Assembly (NCBI GenBank): GCA_947462765.1
Contig: CANHQK010000005.1
Coordinates: forward strand, 1 to 64,000
Direction of reading: 5' to 3'
Source: Bdellovibrionales bacterium
GTDB lineage: Bacteria > Bdellovibrionota > UBA1018 > CAIMNF01
DNA length: 64,000 nt
A program made the position numbers and the translations under genes. Each line of letters starts with the position of its first letter. The first letter of the stretch is position 1. Positions 36,056 to 43,613 of this stretch are shown piece by piece. The notes beneath the pieces are model-generated. The model had not been told where the DNA came from, made no database searches, and worked only from the letters and a program-made list of their open reading frames with translations.

Positions 36056-38510
36056 GCACAGCACTCCTTTTCTCCTGTTCGGAGACCACGGTGGCGACTT
36101 TCAGCAGGGCATCGGGACTGAGAGAGATGCTATCGATCCCCTCATCCACTAGAAAACGGGCGAACTCGGGATAGTCCGACGGGGCTTGCCCACAAAGGGA
36201 TGTCTGCATTCCGTACTGTTTGGCTTCCCGTATGGCAAAAGAGATCATCATCCGGACCGCCGGATGTCGTTCATCAAACAATGGGGCCACAGCCGAGGAG
36301 TCCCGATCGATTCCGAGCATCAATTGGGTCAGATCATTCGATCCGATCGAGATCCCGTCAAAACGCTCGCCGAATTCATTCATGGAAAACACATTCGCGG
36401 GGACCTCGCACATCATCCAGAACCGGAGCCCGTTTTCACCCCTTTTCAAGCCTGCCTGTTCCATGATCTCCAGTGCGGCATCGGCATCTGCAAGGGTCCG
36501 AACGAAAGGAATCATGACACTCAGGTTGTCGAAGCCCATGGTGTCCCTCACCGTACGGATGGCCCGACACTCAAGTGCGAAGGCCTCCCGGTAAACCGGA
36601 TGGGAGTACCTGGCCGCCCCACGGAGCCCGAGCATCGGATTCTCCTCCCGGATCTCGAACTCATCACCCCCGATCAGATTCGCATATTCATTGCTTTTGA
36701 AATCACTGAATCGGACCACCACCGGCCGCGGATAAAACGCACCGCAAATCGAGGCAACCCCCTCGGAGATCTTACGGACGAAGACTTCTTGCTTGTCTTC
36801 GATACCGCGGGTCAGTGCTTCGATCCTGCGACGGGTGTCCTCACTCCTGATGCTTCGAAGGTTCAGTAATGCCAGGGGATGAATCCGGATCTCAGATGCA
36901 ATCATGAACTCCATCCGCAGTAGTCCGACACCGCCACTTGGCAGAAGAGACCAGGATAGCGCATCACCCGGACGGGAAATGTTCATGAGCAAGCGGGTCC
37001 TCATCCCTGTCAGTGACACATCCGGCACGGGTACCTGGTGAACAGCCACGGTTCCAGGATAGACTCTTCCCTCCTCGCCTTCAGCAGAAGACACCGTGAC
37101 CTCAGCGCCATCCTGCAAGATTTCGATTCCCGCTCCGACACCGACCACACCGGGAATGCCGATTTCCCTGGCTACGATCGCTGCATGACAAGTCCTTCCT
37201 CCGCTTGCCGTGATGACCGCCGAGGCAATCTTCATCGCCGGCTCCCAATCCGGATCGGTTCGATGGGCCACCAGAATCTCTCCCGCCTGGAAGGATCCGA
37301 GGTCTTTGACCTCGCGGATCCGCCGCACTCTTCCCGAGGCGATGCGGTCTCCCACTCCACGGCCCGTGAGGATCGGACGGGGACTTCCCATGACCTCTAG
37401 TCTGAATGAAGGGCGTTTACCGGGCGAGGGACGAACCGAATGAACCGTTTCCGGGCGGGCCTGAACCAGAAAAATGCGACCGTTCAATCCGTCCTTTGCC
37501 CACTCGATGTCCATCGGTCTTCGGCGGAGGCTACCCTCCGAGTAATGGTCCTCCACCTGCAAGCAGGCACGGGCCAACTCAAGGACCTCATCATCCTGGA
37601 GAGAATATCGATGACGCTCCTCCTCCGCGACCCTGACCCGCAGGGTACGATCCGGATGAAACGGATCGTACACCAGGCTGAGCTCTTTCGAGCCGAGCTC
37701 TCTTTTCATCAACGGCTTGAAGCCCCTCTTGAGGCGTTCTTTGTGAACCACGAATTCATCCGGGATGACCTCGCCCTGAACCAGCAACTCCCCCAAGCCG
37801 AGCGCTGAATTGATCAGGATGACCCCCTCATGACCCGATTCAGGGTCTAGGGTGAATGCCACCCCTGCGGAAGCCAGATCCGATCGCACCATTTCCTGGA
37901 CAATGACCGAACACCCGGCCCCAATCTGCGGAATTTTCCGGCTGTCGCGGTAGCTGATCACTCGGGCCGTATAATTGGATGCAAAACACTCCCGGATGTG
38001 TTCGAGCAGGGAATCATCCCCTTCGACATTGAGAAACGAATCCAGCTGTCCGGCGAAACTAGCAGTGGGCAGATCCTCTGAGCTTGCACTGCTCCGAACC
38101 GCGACGTCCCTCCGGCCAACACGCCCTGCATTCAATCGGGCGTAGGCACTCAGAACCTCTGTGGCCAGATTCTCCGGCCAGTGACTTTTGGCGAATGCCT
38201 CTCGGATCTCCTGAGAAATGGATTCGATCTTTGTGGCATCCAGGCTCCGACCAGCCGGGAAGTGGCGACTCAGAATTAGATCGATCCCGTTTTTACTGAT
38301 GAACTCACGGTAGGCACTCAGAGTGAGCACGAATCCATCCGGCACTCGGATTCTGCCCTTCAGCAACCTTACCAATTCACCCAGATTCGCCGCTTTGCCT
38401 CCGACCCGCAAAAGATCCGTTCGGGACACCTCACTCAACTGCATGATTCGATTCTGCGGGGACTCATCCATGCACCGGTAGGAAGCAAGGTTCAAGCCAG
38501 CAGTCGGCAC
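36009..38510 (-). CDS. ppsA: Phosphoenolpyruvate synthase
   Basis: 833 residues. The N-terminal nucleotide-binding domain has VGGKAANLGELVRLL and VRSSASSEDLPTASFAGQLDSFLNV. The phosphohistidine domain has GGRTCHAAIVAREIGIPGVVG with the catalytic His. The C-terminal PEP/pyruvate TIM barrel has MIPFVRT, GISIGSNDLTQLMLGIDRDS and SLCGQAPSDYPEF with the catalytic Cys. It converts pyruvate and ATP to PEP, AMP and phosphate. The start is uncertain: GTG at 38510 or ATG at 38471 (MDESPQNRI). It heads the stress operon with usp, hsp20 and ftsH, a context seen for stress-induced PEP synthases. Confidence 0.93.
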   Translation of the reverse strand: MPTAGLNLASYRCMDESPQNRIMQLSEVSRTDLLRVGGKAANLGELVRLLKGRIRVPDGFVLTLSAYREFISKNGIDLILSRHFPAGRSLDATKIESISQEIREAFAKSHWPENLATEVLSAYARLNAGRVGRRDVAVRSSASSEDLPTASFAGQLDSFLNVEGDDSLLEHIRECFASNYTARVISYRDSRKIPQIGAGCSVIVQEMVRSDLASAGVAFTLDPESGHEGVILINSALGLGELLVQGEVIPDEFVVHKERLKRGFKPLMKRELGSKELSLVYDPFHPDRTLRVRVAEEERHRYSLQDDEVLELARACLQVEDHYSEGSLRRRPMDIEWAKDGLNGRIFLVQARPETVHSVRPSPGKRPSFRLEVMGSPRPILTGRGVGDRIASGRVRRIREVKDLGSFQAGEILVAHRTDPDWEPAMKIASAVITASGGRTCHAAIVAREIGIPGVVGVGAGIEILQDGAEVTVSSAEGEEGRVYPGTVAVHQVPVPDVSLTGMRTRLLMNISRPGDALSWSLLPSGGVGLLRMEFMIASEIRIHPLALLNLRSIRSEDTRRRIEALTRGIEDKQEVFVRKISEGVASICGAFYPRPVVVRFSDFKSNEYANLIGGDEFEIREENPMLGLRGAARYSHPVYREAFALECRAIRTVRDTMGFDNLSVMIPFVRTLADADAALEIMEQAGLKRGENGLRFWMMCEVPANVFSMNEFGERFDGISIGSNDLTQLMLGIDRDSSAVAPLFDERHPAVRMMISFAIREAKQYGMQTSLCGQAPSDYPEFARFLVDEGIDSISLSPDALLKVATVVSEQEKRSAVHVSIPDADSSRSRSL

Positions 38511-38532
38511 ACTTCCTGAACCCAGAAAAGGG

Positions 38533-39702
38533 ATGAACCACCTGACTCCGCTTTTGGTCCTTCTCTCAATGATCCTCCCCCGAGCCTCCCTTGCCCAGGG
38601 TGGCGAGACACTGAAAAACCGAATGAATGAACTTCACAGCATCCTGTTGAATCTGAATACTGATTTGGCCAAAGATCTTCCTTTCCCGGGATCTCCCCAG
38701 CACCAGCGAGTCGAGGTTCGCATGGAACGTTTTTCAAGCCTGGCCCACCGGATCACGGCTCGGACCGAGGATAACGGAATGGGACAACTCCTCCCGATCC
38801 TGGGAGAGGCTCTCCCGGAACAGGCAGATCAGATGACTTCCGCATGGAAACTCGGTCAGACCTCTTACGCGAGGGGAGTCTTCCGAACCCTGAGCGCTAC
38901 CTGTCTAGAGTGCCATGCAGCCAATGGACCCAAATCACCCGTCACACCCAGAATCCAGGAGACGGACTTGTCGGCATGGAACCCCATCGACCGGGGACGC
39001 TATTTGAGGAGTGCGGGTCTAGCAGAAAAAGCTTACGAGGAATTCAAGAGGGTGATCACCCGGCCCGGAACCGTTCCCGATCTGACCCTGACGCTCGAGG
39101 ATGCTCTCTACGAACTCCTGTCTCTCGAGATCGGGACCTCCGGTTCTCCCGAGCGGGTGGTCCAGGTCATTCGCCCCTTGCTCGAGCGGGATGACCTCCC
39201 CCGCTACCTGAAAACAGACCTGGCCGGGTGGATCCGCGATCTCGATACCTGGAAACGGGAGGGCTTCTCGAAGCCAAAGAAGAACGGAACCACCCAATTA
39301 AAAACAGCTCGATCGCACCTGCGAAAAGCGAAAGCCCTCCAGGAATCACCGACGGATCGTTCAAGTCTGGTCTGGTATTGGCGGGCAGTGGCAGAGCTTT
39401 ACGGAACCTTGAAAGAGAATCTCCGAATGGAGCAGAGGGCTGAGGCACTCTTCCTCCTGGGAAGCGCCTTCGAGGTCCTAACCCCGAGACACCAAGAGAC
39501 CCTTCATGAACGACTGTATGAAGCATGCATCCACGCACTACCCCATACCCCGCGTTCGGATCTCTGCTACCGGAAGCTCGAACGGAGTGTGATTGCCGGC
39601 TACACCGGCAGCGCGGGAACCCGTGTGCCCGAGGAAGTCAGGAAACGATTGCTGGAACTCTGGGGAACGGCCTTCTTGAAAAAGGGACTGGAACTCAGGT
39701 GA
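38533..39702 (+). CDS. Secreted c-type cytochrome-like protein
   Basis: 389 residues with a signal peptide (MNHLTPLLVLLSMILPRASLAQGG). One heme-attachment motif, CLECH, is at about residues 124-128, following a helical segment (QMTSAWKLGQTSYARGVFRTL) as in monoheme cytochromes of four-helix type. The remaining 260 residues are helical, with TPR-like spacing (LRSAGLAEKAYEEFKRVI and YWRAVAELYGTLKEN). This suggests a heme sensor or electron carrier joined to a protein-binding scaffold. Exact role unknown. It diverges from ppsA. Confidence 0.72.
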   Translation: MNHLTPLLVLLSMILPRASLAQGGETLKNRMNELHSILLNLNTDLAKDLPFPGSPQHQRVEVRMERFSSLAHRITARTEDNGMGQLLPILGEALPEQADQMTSAWKLGQTSYARGVFRTLSATCLECHAANGPKSPVTPRIQETDLSAWNPIDRGRYLRSAGLAEKAYEEFKRVITRPGTVPDLTLTLEDALYELLSLEIGTSGSPERVVQVIRPLLERDDLPRYLKTDLAGWIRDLDTWKREGFSKPKKNGTTQLKTARSHLRKAKALQESPTDRSSLVWYWRAVAELYGTLKENLRMEQRAEALFLLGSAFEVLTPRHQETLHERLYEACIHALPHTPRSDLCYRKLERSVIAGYTGSAGTRVPEEVRKRLLELWGTAFLKKGLELR

Positions 39703-39739
39703 TCGGGATAATCCGTCCAATGAACATCCGGTGTAGCGG

Positions 39740-40177
39740 ATGAGCCCAACTGCATTTGACTCCAGCCTGGCCCGATCCTTGCTTTTCCGGATGCTGGTCA
39801 TGTCACGCACTTCTGAGATTCTCGCATCACCGGATCATCGTCTCATCTCACTGCTTCTCTGGATCGGAACCACCGAGGCCGTACTCCTTGAAATTCCGGG
39901 GGATATCGGACATCCGGTCGAGCATCACTACAGAAGAGTGAATCAATCACCGATTCATAAATTGAAGACCTACATCGAGATGCTCCGCCACATGGAACGC
40001 CACCGCTACTGTGTTCTCAGCGGGCCGGGAATGGACAAGCACCACTTCCTCACCTGGCTGATCGGCTACGGGGAATCACACGTCAAACGAATCGTGAGCA
40101 CCGAAGAACAACTTTCAGGGACCCGGCAAAGCCTGCTCGACCTGCGAACGCACCTGAATCGACGCCTCGGGGAGTGA
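39740..40177 (+). CDS. Small protein of unknown function
   Basis: 145 residues, ATG start, no signal peptide, mixed helical with several His and Arg residues (HPVEHHYRRVNQ, HMERHRYC, DKHHFLTW). No recognisable domain. Its last 63 bases overlap the 3' end of the histidine kinase gene on the other strand, so one of the two C-termini is under dual constraint. It follows the cytochrome-like gene by 37 bases and may be co-transcribed with it. Confidence is moderate because there is no family match. Confidence 0.5.
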   Translation: MSPTAFDSSLARSLLFRMLVMSRTSEILASPDHRLISLLLWIGTTEAVLLEIPGDIGHPVEHHYRRVNQSPIHKLKTYIEMLRHMERHRYCVLSGPGMDKHHFLTWLIGYGESHVKRIVSTEEQLSGTRQSLLDLRTHLNRRLGE

Positions 40178-41239
40178 AAAGACCACCCGGGTTCCGGCTC
40201 CCGGTTGACTTTCGACTCCCAGTGTCCCGTTCCAGCTTTCGATCAAGCGATAGCTGATCGACAAGCCGAGGCCCCAGCCTTCTCCAAACCCCTTATTGGA
40301 GCGGAACGGATGAAACACTCCCTCGAGTTCTTCCGGACTCATCCCCACTCCGTTATCCTCAAAAACACACTCCACCCGCCCGGAATGATGCCGATACGAG
40401 GCGCGGATGCGTCCCTCCTGAATCAGGCCTCTCTTGATTCCAGCGTCAATCGCATGAATCGAATTTGAAAAAAGCTCGAAGAGCACCTGGCGGAAAGCCT
40501 CGGGCTCAACATTCACTGCACCCGGACCCCACTCACGTCCGCTCAGACTCACCGATATGCCCGACGCCACCAGTGCGGGCTCCATCAATGCAAGCACCTC
40601 GGCCATAATGGAGCAAAGACTGACCGTCACCCAACCCCGACTGGAGGATCCGGCCCCGAGATCAACCACACTCCGAACGTAGCGGGCAATCCGATCCACC
40701 TGCTGGATCATGACATTGAGATCCCTCACATAGCGGGGATCATCCTGGTGCTTCAGCAATTGGAATTCGGCCTTACCGCGAATCACTCCGAGCGGGGTTC
40801 CGATCTCATGGGCGATGCTCGAGGCGAAAAGTCCTACCGAGGCAAGTCTTTCACGGACAATGAGACGGGTCTCCGTATCCCGCCTTTCACTCTCCCGTAA
40901 GAATCTTTCAATCACCCGACGAACCGAGACTGCAAGCCAGTCAGCGCTCAGTGTCTCCCACAGCAGTACATCCTGGTACACGAAATCATGCTGAATCTTG
41001 TTTGCATCCTCTCTCCACACCAGTCCCAGAACCGGGACCTGGTGCATACGCGAGAAAGGTGTCATCCCGGGCCGGAAGCGTTCCAGCACCAGGTCCGGAT
41101 TCTCCGTACCGGGCTCGATCCAGACACAGAAGGGACAATCCGACTCACTGGAAGACAACAACTCCACCAGTCTGTTTTGCTCTTCAGGATTGAACCCCAG
41201 GACGAGGATGTTCTGACGAATCATCATGCGCTGATTCAT
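40115..41239 (-). CDS. Sensor histidine kinase
   Basis: The track starts at a TTG (41281); ATG at 41239 (MNQRMMIRQNI) is preferred and gives 374 residues. The first 115 residues have an alpha/beta pattern like a receiver domain but lack a clear phospho-acceptor Asp, so they may be a pseudo-receiver or other input domain. The HisKA domain has SIAHEIGTPLG with the phospho-accepting His. The ATPase domain has ELFSNSIHAID (N box), DNGVGM (G1) and GWGLGLSISYRL (G2). No membrane segment, so it is cytosolic. It diverges from the NtrC-type regulator at 41390, almost certainly its partner. Confidence 0.9.
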   Translation of the reverse strand: MNQRMMIRQNILVLGFNPEEQNRLVELLSSSESDCPFCVWIEPGTENPDLVLERFRPGMTPFSRMHQVPVLGLVWREDANKIQHDFVYQDVLLWETLSADWLAVSVRRVIERFLRESERRDTETRLIVRERLASVGLFASSIAHEIGTPLGVIRGKAEFQLLKHQDDPRYVRDLNVMIQQVDRIARYVRSVVDLGAGSSSRGWVTVSLCSIMAEVLALMEPALVASGISVSLSGREWGPGAVNVEPEAFRQVLFELFSNSIHAIDAGIKRGLIQEGRIRASYRHHSGRVECVFEDNGVGMSPEELEGVFHPFRSNKGFGEGWGLGLSISYRLIESWNGTLGVESQPGAGTRVVFSLPEASIQVRSQVEQALPGP

Positions 41240-41293
41240 ACCAATATCTTTGCAAAGAGTGAAAGAAGATTTTCTATACAACGAATTTAAACC

Positions 41294-41309
41294 TTGAAGT
41301 AATCTTCAA
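41294..41309. promoter_or_regulatory. Palindromic operator candidate between kinase and regulator
   Basis: TTGAAGTAATCTTCAA is a perfect 6-4-6 inverted repeat in the A/T-rich gap between the divergent two-component genes. On the kinase side TATAGA lies 15 bases beyond it and could be a -10 element, putting the repeat near a -35 position. Confidence 0.5.
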
Positions 41310-41389
41310 TTTCTCCATCCTCAGAAAATAATGTGACACAGCTTGTTTTTGCTTCTTTTCATCGCAAAAAAAAAGTATTCCTCCGCACC

Positions 41390-42862
41390 ATGCAAAACGA
41401 AACCAACATCTACTCGATTGTGATCATAGACGACGAACCTGAAATGCGGACATTGCTCTCCGATGTTTTCACAGACCAGGGACACAAAACACATTGCTTT
41501 GCCGACGGAGCGTCGGCACTGGCAGCACTCTCCGAGGGAGGCCCCTTGGCGAGCAACGAAGAGGATGGGGAGATCGACCTGATCCTCTCCGATATCAAAA
41601 TGCCCGGTATGGACGGGATCGAGCTCACCTCGCAACTGAAACAATTAAGACCCGAGATCCCCGTTGTCCTCGCCACCGGATTCGGAACGATCGAAACAGC
41701 CATCGAGGCGATGCAAAAAGGCGCCTTTCATTACATCACCAAACCCTTCAAACTCGCGGAACTGAACACCGTCACGGAACGGGCGATCGAATTCCGGAAG
41801 CTCCAGCAAGACAACACCGTGCTCCGTCAGGAAGTCCGGAAGACCTGGTCCTACGGTAATGTGATCGGAAAGAGCCAGAACATGAAGGCGATCTTTGATC
41901 TCGTGGAGCGCGTATCGGGAGCCTCATCGAATGTCCTGATCACCGGCGAATCCGGAACCGGGAAAGAAATGATCGCTCAGGCCATCCACCGGAGCGGACC
42001 GCGTGCCAACAAGCCATTCGTTGCCATCAATTGTACGGCTATTCCCGAGAATCTGCTGGAGTCGGAACTGTTCGGGCATGCGAAGGGATCCTTCACGGGC
42101 GCGATTCAAAGAAAACGAGGTCTTTTTGAAGAGGCCAATGGAGGGACTATTTTCCTCGACGAGATCGGAGACATGAATGTCCTCTTGCAATCAAAACTCC
42201 TGCGGGTGATCCAGGAGCGTAAGATTCGTGCGGTCGGCGAGAATACCGCCATCGACGTGAATGTCCGGATCATTGCGGCGACCCACAAGGACCTACGGGC
42301 AGCCATGAAGGACGGACGCTTCCGGGACGACCTATTTTATCGTCTCTCCGTGATTCCCATCCAGATCCCGCCACTCCGCCATCGGCCTGAAGATATTCCA
42401 TTGCTTGCCGAGCATTTTCTGAAAAAATATGCGGCAGCCAACCAGGCCCGTGTGAAAGGCTTTACCAAGCGGGCGATTCAAAAATTGCTCCGCCTCAGAT
42501 GGGAAGGTAATGTTCGGGAACTTGAGAACGTGGTCGAACGCGCAGTGGTCCTATGCGGGGACTCCTTGGTCGATGAGGCCGACTTGCCGACACATGAACT
42601 GGTGAGTCCGGAGGGATTTTTCGGCGATGCCACTCGCGATTTCCCGACGATCGAAAAGCTTGAGGAACGCTACATCAAGCTCATTCTCGAGAAAACCGCA
42701 GGCCGGAAAGACAAGGCATCGAATATCCTGGGCATCAACCGCCGGACGCTTTACCGGAAGGAACGCGAGTACGGTCTGGTGAGCGCTAACGAGCCTGAAC
42801 CGGGGATGGATGAAGAAGCCTCCTCACTCCCTGCAAGCGAGTCGGGCATGAGTGCTCACTGA
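41390..42862 (+). CDS. NtrC-family sigma-54-dependent response regulator
   Basis: The track's GTG at 41333 has no ribosome site, and ATG at 41390 (MQNETNIYSIVIIDDE) fits the receiver start, giving 490 residues. The receiver has IIDDE, the phospho-acceptor Asp in LILSDIKMPGMDG, and ITKPF. The AAA domain has GESGTGKE, GSFTGA (a Ser variant of the GAFTGA sigma-54 contact loop) and GGTIFLDEIGDM. The Fis-type helix-turn-helix is ASNILGINRRTLYRKE. It drives transcription by sigma-54 polymerase on phosphorylation by the neighbouring kinase. A matching sigma-54 promoter lies 67 bases after its stop. Confidence 0.94.
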   Translation: MQNETNIYSIVIIDDEPEMRTLLSDVFTDQGHKTHCFADGASALAALSEGGPLASNEEDGEIDLILSDIKMPGMDGIELTSQLKQLRPEIPVVLATGFGTIETAIEAMQKGAFHYITKPFKLAELNTVTERAIEFRKLQQDNTVLRQEVRKTWSYGNVIGKSQNMKAIFDLVERVSGASSNVLITGESGTGKEMIAQAIHRSGPRANKPFVAINCTAIPENLLESELFGHAKGSFTGAIQRKRGLFEEANGGTIFLDEIGDMNVLLQSKLLRVIQERKIRAVGENTAIDVNVRIIAATHKDLRAAMKDGRFRDDLFYRLSVIPIQIPPLRHRPEDIPLLAEHFLKKYAAANQARVKGFTKRAIQKLLRLRWEGNVRELENVVERAVVLCGDSLVDEADLPTHELVSPEGFFGDATRDFPTIEKLEERYIKLILEKTAGRKDKASNILGINRRTLYRKEREYGLVSANEPEPGMDEEASSLPASESGMSAH

Positions 42863-42863
42863 A

Positions 42864-42907
42864 GAGGAGAAACGCCCCCCGGCATTCCCGGTCCGGGGGG
42901 CCTCCTC
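42864..42907 (+). terminator. Strong hairpin after the response-regulator gene
   Basis: GAGGAG...CCCCCCGG cattcccggt CCGGGGGG c CTCCTC forms a two-part stem of 8 plus 6 pairs directly after the stop codon. It looks like a rho-independent terminator, although the following T-run is weak (CCTGCTTATTT). Confidence 0.65.
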
Positions 42908-42928
42908 CCTGCTTATTTGAAAAGGGCG

Positions 42929-42943
42929 TGGCACTGATCTTGC
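42929..42943 (+). promoter_or_regulatory. Sigma-54 (-24/-12) promoter
   Basis: TGGCAC-TGATC-TTGC fits the TGGCAC-N5-TTGC sigma-54 consensus exactly, with the right spacing between GG and GC. The predicted start is near 42955, one base before the ATG of the next gene. Its position just after a sigma-54 activator gene supports it. Confidence 0.85.
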
Positions 42944-42955
42944 GATACACCGGAT

Positions 42956-43321
42956 ATGTGGATCGATTGCCTGAAAGCCAGCACCCTGCTCCTGCTCCTC
43001 GCCTGCCGGCCCATGCCGGTCGCTGCCGGACCGACGATCCTGAGCGTTCAAAACCATGTGGAGCACTCGGGGCGACTGTACGAAGTCCTGCCGGACCGCG
43101 CCCTCAATCGGGTCGTGGTGATGACCGGGCCCTTGGAACATCCGAAAGCCGCGCTCATTCTAAAAGTTTCCAATCGGGGCGGTATCTGGAAAAAAGTTCG
43201 CCTCGAGGTGAGTCGGATCTCACAAGAAAGCGTGGTCTATACGGGCTACCTTCCTGAGAGCCTTGAACTCAACTCGGACTCCCGCCTCGTTCTTCAAAGC
43301 GCAGGAGGAAAACACCCATGA
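42956..43321 (+). CDS. Small secreted protein under sigma-54 promoter
   Basis: 121 residues. The N-terminus MWIDCLKASTLLLLLACRPMPVAAG reads as a signal peptide ending in AAG, followed by a beta-rich mature part (VVVMTGPLEHPKAALILKVSNRGG, VYTGYLPESLELNSDSRLVLQSAG). No family recognised. The sigma-54 promoter predicts a transcript start one base before this ATG, so the message would be leaderless unless a later start is used. No ribosome-binding site is visible. It is the probable direct target of the adjacent two-component system, and its transcript would run into the structured region before kup. Confidence 0.6.
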   Translation: MWIDCLKASTLLLLLACRPMPVAAGPTILSVQNHVEHSGRLYEVLPDRALNRVVVMTGPLEHPKAALILKVSNRGGIWKKVRLEVSRISQESVVYTGYLPESLELNSDSRLVLQSAGGKHP

Positions 43322-43326
43322 TTCGA

Positions 43327-43574
43327 TATTCGGAGCCCCGGCAGGCCGGTCGTGATGACCCGTTGCGCCAGAGTCCCGATATGTGACCGCGGGGCTCCGG
43401 GACCGGTTCGACGGCCTGTCCCCTGGGTCGGATCCTTCATTGGATTCGACTGTCCCAACCCATCTGTTTCCATCAAGACCATCCCACCTTACGGGGATCC
43501 GGGCTCACCCCCGGGGCCCCGCCTCTTGACGCCGAATCAGACCCGGAGCCCCGCTGTCCGAATACTCAATTTTT
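43327..43574 (+). ncRNA. Candidate structured RNA in the kup leader
   Basis: TATTCGGA (43327-43334) and TCCGAATA (43557-43564) can close a long domain followed by TTTTT (43570-43574). Inside, GCGGGGCTCCGGG (43389-43401) can pair for 10 bases with upstream CGGAGCCCCG (43331-43340) or for 13 bases with downstream CCCGGAGCCCCGC (43542-43554), giving two exclusive folds. GTCGGATCC and GGATTCGAC (43427-43450) make a 9-pair hairpin whose G-U pair holds only for plus-strand RNA. CAGGCCG and CGGCCTG also pair. It does not match 6S, SRP, tmRNA, RNase P or the c-di-AMP riboswitch as I know them. A cis-regulator of kup or an independent small RNA are both possible. Confidence 0.55.
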
Positions 43575-43613
43575 AATGCCGTCTCCTTGAGCTTCGGTTA
43601 TGGTGGCCGAATC

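Noticed and set aside
43352-43576. 74-residue ORF inside the kup leader
   Set aside because: It is Pro-rich, has no ribosome site or recognisable fold, and lies wholly in the G/C-rich inverted-repeat region.
43322-43580. c-di-AMP (ydaO-type) riboswitch ahead of kup
   Set aside because: The location would fit, but I cannot find the conserved sequence blocks of that class on the plus strand.
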